A DNA stretch of 64,000 nucleotides from Apostichopus japonicus (lineage: Eukaryota; Echinodermata; Holothuroidea; Aspidochirotida; Stichopodidae): positions 17,045,917-17,109,916 of the forward strand of contig NC_092571.1 of NCBI RefSeq assembly GCF_037975245.1, read 5' to 3'. Positions 12,578-24,240 of this stretch are shown one piece after another. The first letter of the stretch is position 1; every line of letters starts with the position of its first letter. The notes beneath the pieces are model-generated. The model saw only the letters and a list, made by a program, of their open reading frames with translations. It made no database searches and had not been told where the DNA came from. A program made the position numbers and the translations under genes.

Positions 12578-12767
12578 TACCCACTCGAACATATCACTTC
12601 TGCAAATAATTTTGAATGGAACTGCCCAAAATATGTTATTTACTTTCTGACTGTTGTATCAGATTATCCGAGTAGAAACAGGTACACACATACTTGCAAC
12701 AAAAAATTCAAGATGGAAGAAGAAATATAGCTACGCTCTCTCAAAATATGCAACTCTTCCTCCTCCC

Positions 12768-13137
12768 CAGTGGCGGAGCTAGGGGTATTGGTCAGGGGGC
12801 GAGATTGGTCTGTAGGGGCGCTTTCGACACTATCTAGCGGAGCGTCACCACAGGTTTGCGCGGAGCGTACATATTTTTTTTTAGTACAGATATTCTTAGA
12901 TCGCCGTCAATGACCCTTTCCGGGCCTTGCTAATTTGCAGATAAACGAAGAATGAATAGGTGTCATCGCCATTTTGTCAGAAAATTACACCAACAAAATG
13001 TGACAAATGTCAATAGGTATTTGAGAGCGCAATAAAATAGTAAATAATCGCGAAAATAAGTAAAAAGTGGTAAAAAGCTGAGAAGGGCGTCAGTAGTCCA
13101 TTTGAGCCCCTCTGACTGTATGGACGCTCCGCCACTG
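12768..13137. mobile_element. hAT-like MITE
   Basis: The ends CAGTGGCGGAGC and GCTCCGCCACTG are exact inverted copies, flanked by the 8-bp duplication CTCCTCCC (12760-12767 and 13138-13145). It is 370 bases long with no transposase frame. The flank is itself C/T-rich, so the duplication is slightly less decisive here than in the other copies. Confidence 0.83.
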
Positions 13138-13461
13138 CTCCTCCCCACCCCCCCCCCTCCCCCTATAAAATGGTTATATGTCTTTGTTTTAATTATATAA
13201 CTCTTAACAATGATGACATGCTGTTTCTAATTTTTTACACTGTACATTCCTTTATTAAAGAATATGAAAGTTACAATTGAAAAAAAAACACCATCATAGA
13301 TGTAGGCCTACAAACTTGTATTGCAACATGGTACAGTGTTGTCTACTTGCACGGTATAGTATATATTTTTTGTAATACCGTATTATATGTATTGTTTTCA
13401 TTTTGTAAATTAATCTCCATATGATAACTCTTAGGTATCTTCGGTGATGCATAGTGATCAC

Positions 13462-13984
13462 CAGTGGCGGCGTCAAGGGGGGGGGGGGGGCTTGGGGGGG
13501 CTTTAGCCCCCCCCACTGAAGTAGTCAGCCCCCCCATTAGCCCCCCAACTGAAATAGGCAAAAAAAAACCTCATTGAAACAATATAGCCTACCCAAATTT
13601 TGTCAGCCATAACTCAGTGCTACAATGGTCAATGGAAATTTTGATGAATTTTTCACATGATAATAGTGACTCAGTTGTGGTGCAGGAAGCCTTGTTTTGG
13701 TGACTGATAAAAACAATTCAGAATCCAGCTTTATCCGCCAGGTGTTACTCACAAAAAAATGCATATTTTTGGAGAAATTTTCAGGTGACAAAAGCCTCGC
13801 TAAATGCCACCATTTTGCATGTAGGCCTTTCCAGGTTTGGGAAAAATTTCAAAAGGGGAGGGGGCACCCCCTCCCCTTATACCCCTCCCCAAGGACGGCA
13901 ATCACTCAATCTTGTAAGCCACCCAAAAAATTGCCTCAGCCCCCCCTTAGCCTCCCCAACTAAAAATTCCTGGCGCCGCCACTG
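13462..13984 (-). mobile_element. hAT-like MITE, related to G4 family
   Basis: The ends CAGTGGCGGCG and CGCCGCCACTG are exact inverted copies and are flanked by a perfect 8-bp duplication GTGATCAC (13454-13461 and 13985-13992). A C-rich hairpin at about 13866-13890 lies inside the right end, matching the core of the elements at 9377, 10826 and 14868. Open frames in it are low-complexity and not genes. Confidence 0.88.
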
Positions 13985-14225
13985 GTGATCACGTGTGCAT
14001 ACTTAAAGTACTTGTCGTGAAATACAATTTATTACTTCATAACCTCAAAAAGGATGCATATATACATTTACCACTTACTTTTTTCTTCATCGTCATTTGC
14101 TTGGAATTTACAACAAGGACTCTATCGTGTTGCATCTTAATGAGTAATTTCAATGTCCGTTTTGTATGAGTGACTTCGCGGAGTCGAAGCAAAGTGGGAA
14201 GATAATTGAGAACGACACTAGCCAA

Positions 14226-15497
14226 GGGACAAACTAAAACGAATGACAGCGAATGACCGAATGACAATTGACTTTGTACAGAGTTAATTATCATTTGCGA
14301 ATGACAGCGAATGAAGGCGCTTGACAACGAATGACACCGAATGACAACGAAGGACAGTATTGAGAAGAGCTGGAGTGGAGTAAATGCGGTTATTGGTTTT
14401 CTGCGCAAAAATGATTTGAGGAAAATCGCATATAACGTGGTTGCAGGGTTTTGGTGTAATTTACGGATAGAAACCACAGGGAAAGTTTTTGTGTGAGAAT
14501 GCGCTTGAGTGCTGTGCTTTTTACCTCTGTAGAGTTATATAGAAAGATAACTGAAGCCGTTTCAAGATTATAATATTGTTAGTTTCTAACAATTAATATC
14601 GGAAAAATGACGTTAAATTTACTTTTCAAAATCAGACTATAAGGTGCGTTTTTATCTTGTCCGTACTTTACTAGATCTAGATACCCACGAAGTTTGAACT
14701 GTGATATCCGGTTGAAGCAAATGTCTGTGCTGTCATTACTGTGTAGAGTACACTACTACTTAGAGGGTTGGATGGAAAAGGCACAATACAAGAGATGTTG
14801 ACAGGTTGGTAGTATGTGTAGAACTGACTTGTATTTCCTCCCACACTGCACTGCATACAGCAGTGCACAGTGGCGTAGGAAGGTAGTTTTGAGTGGGGGG
14901 CTGAAGATTGATGGCCGGCCTGGGGGAGGGGTCTAAGGGGAGGGGGACACCCCTCCCCTTTGGAATTTTTTGCATTTCCAGGTGGCCTCAGATGCAATTT
15001 AGTGCAATATAGCACACTTCAACACCCACTCCGTTTTGTAAACTTAATTTTGTATTTTCACCTGGCCTTAGATGCAATTTGGTGCTCCAAATGAGATTTT
15101 TTTTCTCATTTGGAAATGAAAAAGGGGTTTTCTGACTTGCGAAGCGGGGGGGGGGGGGGGCAGAATGATACTTCCGCCCCTCCACATTTTTCACTGGGGG
15201 GGCTGGCGCCCCCAGCCCCCCCGGTTCCTACGCCCTTGGCAGTGCAGTACACCAGCTGCAAGGCATTCCATACAAACATTAACATAACAATAAAGGGTAA
15301 GTACACATAACAATAACACCAATAAAGGGTAAGTACACATAACAATAACACCAATGAGATGGCATGTAGTATAAGCCTTATACTACATACCATACCCTAC
15401 AACTGTCATTCGTTTTAGTCAACGCATTTTTTTAGTGTGTACAACATGTTGTCATTCGTTATGTGTAACGCAATTGTCATTCGTTTTAGTTACACCC
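14226..15497. mobile_element. 8-bp-TSD element with GTCATTCG subterminal repeats, hosting a nested MITE
   Basis: Both ends carry CTAAAACGAATGAC in inverse orientation, preceded by GGG at each terminus. They are flanked by CTAGCCAA on both sides (14218-14225 and 15498-15505). Near each end the octamer CGAATGAC/GTCATTCG recurs many times (14240-14350 and 15404-15490), like transposase-binding arrays. The element at 14868-15238 is inserted inside it, and a direct repeat of about 36 bases lies at 15290-15352. Confidence 0.82.
14868..15238 (+). mobile_element. hAT-like MITE, family G4 copy 2 (nested)
   Basis: The ends CAGTGGCGTAGGAAGG and GGTTCCTACGCCCTTG are flanked by a perfect 8-bp duplication GCAGTGCA (14860-14867 and 15239-15246). 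It is the same family as 10826-11224, in opposite orientation and about 30 bases shorter. It carries the G-rich hairpin at 14922-14957. Because it interrupts the element at 14226-15497, it inserted later. Confidence 0.9.
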
Positions 15498-15505
15498 CTA
15501 GCCAA

Positions 15506-16576
15506 GGCCTATCATATGAGTGGTGAAGGCAGTAGACCGTGAAGCTAGAAGCCGGCTGCGAGGTGGTAATAACTGTTGCGGCATACATAACCCATAAGAA
15601 GTGGCTCACAATTCTGTGTAATTATTTATTTTTTAAGAATTTCTCACAATCTGGAAAATTAATTGTGCACTTCATAGACTAATGTTAAGACTCAACGTAA
15701 AATTACAGCGGTGAGCTGTTGGCCTCAGTTCAATTTCTATTGATGTTGGTTTTCAATTTGCTGCAAGCCACAAGCCGGAAGTAGCTTCTATGTGATCAAC
15801 TGCTGTGGGCACAATGCGTGCACCATCCATGCCGATGGTGTGCACACAATGACACATCCTGATACTCGGATGTTTAGTGACCCTTCGGAATCTGCGTTAG
15901 CACAATTCAGATTTAAGGTACGGAATCATCGTAAGATGTCTGGATTTCAAGTGATATGTGTAGGGTTTGTAGATACCAGCCGTATGAAATTACTGAGTTC
16001 AATATTCTGAATCAGTATAGTCCAAAGTATGGATGGCCTAGTTCCACGAAAAACATTCTAGTAGACTAGTACTAGTAGTAGTAGTAGTAGTAGTAGTAGT
16101 ACTAGGCCCGGCATAGTATCCCCCTGCTCTTCGGCGTACTACTATAGGCGTAATCAAGAAAGTAGGGTCATGTTTCATTATCGGTACCATACAACTTTAC
16201 CGTACATGAGAAGAAACGGATTTAACAACGTATTCTAATCCAGAGATAGTTTAAATTTGTTGCTAACAACCATCCACAGCCTTCTATCTGTGGGTGTCAA
16301 TTTGACTGAAGTCCAGGACTTGACAGGAGAGAGAGGCTTTTCCCTCTGCCAATTTTCAGTTAGGCCCTTATTGGACTGCTTATGATCAAAACTGGTGCAT
16401 ATATTTTCAAGCAGATTAATCCAACATCTGATGACTTTTCCCTCACGTCGTAAAAGGTATTCCTCTGACGTAAATTTATATGAGCATATATTTATTTGCA
16501 GTTCTAAAGGCTAAATCATTAATGGTTATGTTGTTAGCGTTCCTTTTGAGGTATATTATTGTAAATATGTATATTA
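15506..16576. other. Upstream flank of TMEM201, no gene seen
   Basis: This stretch probably includes the TMEM201 promoter and a 5' untranslated exon, because the first coding exon begins at a splice acceptor. I could not identify the upstream exon. An (AGT)n run lies at 16066-16102. Open frames here resemble nothing known. Confidence 0.4.
16066..16102. repeat. (AGT)n microsatellite
   Basis: About ten AGT units, bounded by ACTAGTACTAG words, upstream of TMEM201. Confidence 0.9.
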
Positions 16577-16730
16577 GATCCTCCTGCAAGCAAGAACTCG
16601 CGAAGAAGCCTCATTGGCTTATCAAAGCCGCAAACTGACCGAAGTCCATGATTATGAATTGTTAATTGTCAACAACTCTGTAACTGGAAGACATACATTA
16701 ATCTTGGAGTGACTCGAACCTGGGACCTAT
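16577..16730 (-). mobile_element. tRNA-derived SINE, truncated copy (family A)
   Basis: On the minus strand this matches the copies at 32151 and 45061: a GGTTCGAGTCACTCC-like B-box region, ATTAATGTATG, a CAGTTACAGAGTTG block, then CGGCTTTGATAAGCCAATG. It is broken inside the tRNA-like head, so the A box is missing. Confidence 0.78.
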
Positions 16731-16852
16731 TATTTATTTAAAGATGAAAGTAGTGTGTCATTGTTTGAAGTGTTACCACACACAAATGATGCAACATTTA
16801 TGCCTTGTGTTCTCTCTTGTTTATTCTGACAGACTTGAAGCCAGAAGATAAA

Positions 16853-19203
16853 ATGTCGACAGAATTTATCAATGATGTACTAACAGTCAAAGGTTTCACT
16901 GTTGGAGGAATCTTCCTGTTTGTAATGTTCTTGCTGTACCTTCTAAGGTATTAATTAATGTTCAGACCAAACCCTATGTATTTGGATGGTTTGCCCTGGA
17001 ATTGTACCATTTGGTGTCGTCTAAATCAATGTCTGATATATACAGCTAAATATAGTTGTTAAGAAGGATAGTTCAGGAGCATTATATATACATTTGTTGT
17101 GTAAAAGAGGATTATAATCTAGGATTTCTGGTGAAACGTTCATCCAATTCCCATGTACAGATGTTCATTTGATGTTTATAGGTATTGTAACAAAACTGAT
17201 GTTGACATTTGAACAAGTGTGATGTCATAGGTGCATAACTACAAAGGCTGAGGTTTTGCTGTACTTCAAAAACTGTCAATTCAGTTTTGGTTGCTGGATG
17301 GCTGGGTCCTTCACAGCTGAGACCTTTTCAAACTTTGAAGCTCTTTGGTTGTAAATAAAACTTACTGATACCATCAGGGTAGATTGTTTATAGACTTCTG
17401 TTGTTTTTCAAGTTTCTCTACAAATTACTTGTGAAATAGACAAAACTATCCAATTGCTTTTTATACAATAATGAGAACATTTATTCTTCTTTTCCAGAAA
17501 ACTTGTTTCATTTAGGACAGAGTGTTGGTTCTGCTCCCAGAAAGTTTTTGTCAACATTTTCAAACGAAATTCGTTTACTTGTCCCCACTGTGAACAATAC
17601 AATGGGTTTACAGAGGTGAGTAAATGATGCTGACTTATATAGTACAGCATATTGTGTTGAATTCGTAAGTTTCCCAAACTTTAATTTTTATGGAATTAGA
17701 AGTAACAGGCAAAAGTTCACATTTCAAATTATGCAAGAATGACTAAAATGGTGGAATATTAATCTCATATTTATCAGTAATCCTTAAGACCCTAATTGCT
17801 TACAGTTAAAACTAGTCAGATTTTGCAAAAAATGTGTGAGCCGACCATTTAATAAATGTGACATTAAAAATTGCTTACTAAGTAAAATTAGTACATGATT
17901 GACAAACTTTTGAGAGTTATTATTTGAGCAATATTTGGTCCATTGACATGATATGTGAACAAAATATCTGTCAGTATTATTTGTCTCAAAATATTACAAA
18001 CCACATACAATTCAATAAAATGCTAGCTGTTACAGTCTGTAGATGAAATACTAAAAAAGGAAGAGTTATTTAGATATCATAACTCTTAATGTCTCCCTGT
18101 TAGTTTTATATTCAGTGTTAACAATTAGTGATTCAAACTTCTTCTTTTTTTTTTTTTTTTGTACTTTGTCTTATAGGATGGAGATTACAACAAACCTATC
18201 CCTGCTATGTACCATTCACAACTCAATCAAAGAAGAATTCACACAGAGGTCGTAGGTCATCCCCCAGTCTATCACAACTTCCTGTGTGATGATTGCCAAG
18301 CAAATCAAATCAATAAAATACAGCAATTGACTGCTTTTGTTCCACTTAATGAGGTAAGGTTGAATGGGATGGGATGATATTTGATAATATATATTGATAT
18401 ATGTGATAATATATATTGATAATATATATCAGTGAACCATAATGTGTGTATGCCAGAATGAGGCACTGTTCTAATGTATTGTCAATCTTTAATATGGGAC
18501 AAATGCCTCAAATTTGTCACTTATAAGTCATATAAGATTGAGGAACGGCCTAATTTGAGGGGAGATATTGTTTGTGCCTCACATTGTAACCTAGTGTTTA
18601 TATGAGAATGAGGTACTCTTCTAGAAATGTAATATTATGACAAAGAGTGAGCTGGACAAGATCAGCCTAAACTCACAAAGGTTCATCCAGATAGCACAAA
18701 GCTTTCTGTATGGATGTTATTGGTAAGACAGGAGAATTGTGAAATGTTGAAAGGGAGGGGGTTTTTTGGGGGGAGAGGGGGAGATTTATTAGGATTTACT
18801 TTTTTTAAAGTTGACATCTACAGGTATGAACAAAAATTTGATTCATATATCAGCAGAGGTATTGGTTAATTCAAACTATGATCGCTACCTTGATGCAATT
18901 TTATATTCATATCACAGGCAAATTTTGAGGCAGAATTTTCAGACTTTAATAGAGAACTTGAAGACATCTTTGAACTCTGCACCCCATGTCTACTCACAGT
19001 AAACCGAGAAACTGAGAGACAGGACAGGATTCTCGCCCCTCGATTGATGGCCCACCGACTGGACCAAAAGAGGAAAGACAAGAGACGTTGGGTAAAGAAA
19101 AATTAAAGTAGAATATAAAAATAAATATATATCTATATCAAAATATCTATATATATATATATATATATCTATATATATATATATATCTATATATATATAT
19201 ATA

Positions 19204-19260
<57 letters not shown>

Positions 19261-22200
19261 TTCATTTAGTTCAGTTACAATTTTTCCCTTTGCTACCATA
19301 GATAAACCCAATAGACAGGAGTTAGTTCCCGGCAACGCTCCCCCAACCCCCCCCCCCCCCCCTTCATGTCCATCACTTCTACCCTGTTACACCACCCTGT
19401 TAACTCCCAGTCCCATTTGATTGAAACTCCACAAACATTTGTTATTTTACCATTGTATTATTCCATATGATATTTTCTCTTTGTTACCATAGATACAGCC
19501 CAGAGCATGGGGTTTCATTTTCGTCATAACATTCGTGCGGTTTGCAGCCGTCTTTGCAACATACAGCTTGTTTCACACGGATATGCGCATACACAATGAC
19601 CAAATAAACAAATCTCACATTCTATGGCTAAGTAAGTTGAAATGGTTACTTTTGTGGCTTGAGTTGTTTCCCTGAGTTGTCAAACCTTTTTGGGTGAAAC
19701 CTACCAAATCTATAGCCACAGCACTAGGGTTGCCAATTGCTATAGGACCCTTCAAGTTCTCGAACATATATGCCCCTGCTCCCTCTATCCCTTCCCTCTT
19801 ACAATCTTGGTTCCTGGTTACATCCAACTTGCCAATTGTTCTAATGCAATGCATTCTCTTTGCTGATTCAGTTTTCATGCCTCTTCTCAAGACCTGCCAT
19901 TTTGTGTTCATACTTTGACCAAGTGCTTCCTTTCTAACTGTTTCATTATTCGTCCCTTCCCCCCCCCCCCCACTCCTGCAGGTGTTTATGAACAGAGACA
20001 TTCTGTCGCCCTCGCTGGTCTATCACTCTTCATTTTATCAACTTTACTGTCCGGTAGAGACAGGTGAGTATTTGTTTCAGATTCTGGAGAATAGATGTAA
20101 ACCCCAAAGTGAGTGCATTCAGGAAGAAGTAAGGGGAACTGCAATATACACTATTGTTGGGCATAGCAGTATGGTGGTCAGAAAGAGAAGACCCACCACC
20201 CCCACATTTTCTCCCTCCAGAGTAGGTGTGCACTAAAGAATTTAAAATAAAAACACCCTACATCAATTCAACAGTATCAAAGAAGAGAACTTGAGGAGGG
20301 GGGGGGGGTGGTCGGGTAACCGTCAACCCTTCTTCCTACCTACCTACCTCCCTCACAATACCCTAACATCTTAAGATTTGGCAGTATAGTAATTTCCCCT
20401 TTTTACACTTTCCTCCAGTTTCATCACCAAAAGAATACCTTAACTATCCAGTGTTATGTCACCTTAAGGATTTCGGAAAGCTACTTTTTCCACCTTGGTA
20501 TTCGTTTTCCATGAACGGTGATCGAAGTCGTCACATACACCAGAAATAACATCCTCTTTCTCCAACAGGTTGAATTTCTTTTTAACGTTTTGTTGTCTTA
20601 CAGCTTGAGGAGAATTGATGGCCTCCTCCTAGCGGTCATGTCACTCTTGTTCCTGCTCTCCTTGCCGATGGAAAGTGCCGTTTCCATCGTCCCACGGAAA
20701 GAATTGGAAAATCACAATTATCGTTACCTCCTGTCTGCACTGAGCCTGCTGATCTCGGTATTCTGGGCGATCTCTCATCTCATCGGGTTAATAAAATCGA
20801 GAAAGAGGAATCGGTGAGTCGAATCATCTCACGTATTAACGTATGAACCCCTTTTCGTATGGAGGTCCAGATGACAATTAACCAATCTACCGAACCATGT
20901 CACCGGATGGTAAGACTATGTTGCACATGTCTGTTTATAATAGACACAACTGTAATATCAATGCAACTTAATGAATGGCTTTAAGGATAAAATGTCCTCA
21001 ATCTTCATAAATTGGCAACATGAAGAATATTACCACAATAAAAGAAAAAAAAGAAAAATTAGACTCCTATAAACTTCACTCAAATGCAACTTTTTAAACT
21101 TGCTACTTTTGATTAGTTCCTTACCGACGCCTCAACCAGTCCAGGACGAGATCGATGGATTCTATGGACCGTCTTCAGAGGAAGAGCAAGTGGATGAGGA
21201 AGGAGAAGAGGAGGAAGAAGAAGAAGAAGATGTTTCAACTACCATCCCATCAGGAGAAAGGACTGCTGGTACCAACCGTGACATTCCAGGACCATCTAAC
21301 TCTAGTCGAGGACCAGTCAGGGGCGGCATGGGTTCCCTTAATCTTGGCCCACCAGGAAACTTACCAAAGAAGAGGAAAGGTAAATATTATGGGTTTTTTC
21401 GTTCCTTTTTCCTCTTTTCTGGACTCGGTCGAGGCTGGATCACTTAGGGCGCCTTTTAAACTGCGGATACTCTTGGTCTGAAAAACGGCTAAACATGCTA
21501 GCAGAAAACCAAGCATGGCCACGGTAGAAACCCTCGGAAGAGAAATCTGGTAACATGTTCAGTGAGCTACCATGCAACCAATTCTTAAAGGGTATGAAGA
21601 CTCGCCCACAAAGAAACGTCTCATGCCGGTAATCTGACCTAGTTTCGAATGAGGTGTAACAGAAGTGTTAGACACCACCATCGATCACAGAAAATACACA
21701 CACAGCTTGCTACCGTTGGTAATTAGACACTAGTGTATAGTCAATACATACAGCTACGGTCAATACCCACAACACAGTGTACATAGCAGCAATGGACATC
21801 TCAGGTCTAGATAAAAGATAACAAGGTATCACGTTTCATTACTGCCTGCATTTTGTAGCGACAAGCAGAAAACTTCACTTGCAAGCAACAGAAAGTTAAC
21901 TTTTTCAGAGCGCGGCACACGGTTTGGGGCGAGTCTTCAATGCCTTTAATGAGCAGGCAGGCCAGAAAATAGTTTAGATATTCCTAACATATCTGCTACA
22001 GGGTTTTGGTTTGGACTTTTATTCTCTTTTGTTGTCTCTTTGCCAGATCTCTTGTCAGATTAATGAGTTAATCTGAAATACTTCACTCCTCTTTAAAACT
22101 TCTCTATCACCAGACATCTGGACCTCACATATCCATGGTGACCACAATCCCCCTCCTTCAGAAATGGTAGGATCCAGGCCAGTAGTCCTTCCTGCTAGAT

Positions 22201-24240
22201 TTAATTATGCAAGTGGTTCATTACCTGGGTCAGCAGCATCCTCTGTAGTGGATGGTCCCACGTCTGGTGATTTACCAAATTCAGGGGCCCAGTCAGCAGT
22301 AAGGGCCCAATTTGCCTTGAGAGCCCAACAAGGTAGCGAAGGAAACTGTTAGATTTCTGCATGGCATTTTTAAATAGTCCAATATGAGTGAAAATCTTCA
22401 GTTAATGCTTGGATCAAGGTTAAAGCCGATGGCATTAGATATAACATCAGGCGGTCTGTGTGAGCTGAGGGCCTTAATCGTGTCTTTATTCGGGAGTATT
22501 TGGTCTAACAAAATTCACTTTTATTATTTTAATTTCCTCAACTGAAACAATCTACATATGATTAATGTAAATAACTTTACGAGTTTTAAGTTGGGCAAAT
22601 CCTAAGTGAGATACTCATTTACCCCTTTCATGAAGACGTTAACCCAACCATCATATTTGATGCTATTCAAGTGATGCTATTGTCAGTGATGTCAGTCATG
22701 CTATTCAAGTGATGCTATTGTTAGTGATGTCGGTGATGCTGTTGTCAGTGATGCTGTTGTCAGTGATGCTATTCAAATGATGATATTGACAGTGATGCTA
22801 TTGTCAGTGATGCTATTCAAGTGATGCTATTGTTAGTGATGTGAGTGATGCTATTGTCAGTGATGCTATTCAAATGATGCTATTGTCAGTGATGCTATTC
22901 GAGTGATGCTATTGTCAGTGATGCTATTTGAGTTATGCTATTGTCAGTGATGCTATCAAATGATGCTATTGACAGTAATGCTATCAAGTGATGCTATTGT
23001 CAATGATGCTATCGAGTGATGTGATTGTCTGTGATGCTATTATAGAAGAACAACCTCAGACAGCTATTGCTATTACAAATTCTATAACCGTTTGAAAGAC
23101 ACCAGGTTTTCTATGTTCCTTCACATGCAAGAGTGAAAGACTTGAACAAGTCAAAATATGACTTCTCTATTATATTAAGACAAAATGATACTTGTGTGTG
23201 TCTGTGTCCCATGTGAGCACACATTTTTTTCTCTTTTTTCAAAAAATTTCTTTTGAAGTGACAATACTGAGATATAACATATTTGATATATATTTACAGC
23301 CACTATGATGTGAAACCATATTGAAAACAAGGAAACACTCAGTTTGTGAGCAAAAATTTCAAATAAGAATTTGCTCGTTCCATACAAAAGAGTCAAAATT
23401 TAAATTGTACGGTGCACATTTCCGCACTGAAGGAGTTTTGTTTTAATAGGTTCTCTTTGCTTTGTTATGGAACAAATCTCATATCGATATTATTTGTATG
23501 AACTTTCAGAAAAACAGAGAAATAGAAGAAAAGAAGACAAAGACGAGGAGAGCACCTCGGGCATCGACGGCAGCTCAGACGAATTAAGTAGTAGTGTCTC
23601 TAGGAGGAGGACAAGGATGGGGAGTAGAGACGATAGGAAAGGAAAGTACACCAAGAGACGATATTCAGGTAGGTACAGTAGCCTAGCAAGACAGAAGAGG
23701 AGTGTGGGGGGAGGGGAGGGGAGGGGGAGGGGAGGAGGGAGATTTACCTCTTTTTCTTAAGTCATTTAAGGTCACTGAAGGTGTTGTCCCAGTCAGTAAA
23801 CTTGGAGCATATGAAAATTAAATTTAAAAGAGAATATATTATTAGCAAAAATGACAGTACTAATGGAGCTGGTAACCATCACTTTCATTTTTTTACTTAT
23901 TTTGCCCTCATTAACGGTCAAGTGAATTGTTGACAGTCAAAATCAATATCCATGACCATATTAACTTGTCCCCACCACTCCCCCCCCCTTCCTGCCTCAC
24001 CCGATCAATGATGATGGTGTCCATCCTATACCCCTGCATAGTGATTTTGTATACACCGTTGACTTAAGAAGGTTAAGCTCACTGTCCTTTATTATTTTAT
24101 ACATTATTATGATTATAATATATATATGTTTTCTTTCAGGTGCCTCACAATTCAAGTCTCTTCTGGTGGCCATTCTCTTTGGAATCAGCGTGGGACTTAA
24201 CCTTTCAGCAGCACTTTACCTCTCCTCAACGAAATCATGA
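16853..24240 (+). CDS. TMEM201: Transmembrane protein 201 (Samp1/NET5, Ima1 family)
   Basis: TMEM201 is an inner-nuclear-membrane protein that works with LINC-complex and lamina partners in nuclear positioning. Coding exons: 16853-16947, 17498-17615, 18177-18353, 18918-19091, 19493-19631, 19982-20063, 20604-20813, 21117-21379, 22114-22332, 23510-23668, 24140-24240. Phases all agree and give 578 residues (human about 666). Residues 14-31 form an N-terminal membrane helix. The Ima1 domain follows, with four CxxC pairs (CWFC 41-44, CPHC 60-63, CDDC 108-111, CTPC 151-154), as expected for paired zinc sites, and the hallmark CEQYNGF. Further hydrophobic segments lie near 194-213, 243-258 and in exon 7, and a last one near 552-573. 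Exon 8 holds a long glutamate run. The Ser/Pro-rich loop is shorter than in vertebrates. The first coding exon starts at an acceptor (16832/16833) and is open upstream of the ATG, so a longer N-terminus is possible. Confidence 0.95.
19141..19259. repeat. (TA)n microsatellite with GATA-like interruptions
   Basis: A TA run of about 120 bases with periodic ATCTATA interruptions in TMEM201 intron 4, starting about 50 bases after the exon 4 donor. Confidence 0.95.
21589..21945 (+). mobile_element. TTAA-flanked MITE (piggyBac-like), copy 1
   Basis: The ends AGGGTATGAAGACTCGCCC and GGGCGAGTCTTCAATGCCT are inverted copies, flanked by TTAA on both sides (21585-21588 and 21946-21949). A second copy in inverse orientation, also TTAA-flanked, lies at 38257-38620. 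The TTAA target is the piggyBac signature; there is no coding capacity. It is in TMEM201 intron 8. Confidence 0.88.
22658..23042. repeat. Minisatellite of GATGCTATTGTCAGT-type units
   Basis: About 385 bases of 15-base units, alternating GATGCTATTGTCAGT with GATGCTATTCAAGT variants in a loose higher-order pattern. It lies in TMEM201 intron 9 and is non-coding. Confidence 0.93.

Noticed and set aside
14037-14477. 146-codon minus-strand open frame with SFVxRCHS-like repeats
   Set aside because: The repeats are translations of the GTCATTCG array at the end of a transposable element.
18990-19335. Open frames of Tyr-Ile repeats near 19.1 kb
   Set aside because: They are translations of the (TA)n microsatellite in a TMEM201 intron.
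20518-20603. Earlier acceptor for TMEM201 exon 7 (AACAG at 20566-20570)
   Set aside because: Splicing there puts the incoming frame into a stop within about 15 codons; the acceptor at 20603/20604 restores the family sequence LRRIDGLLL.
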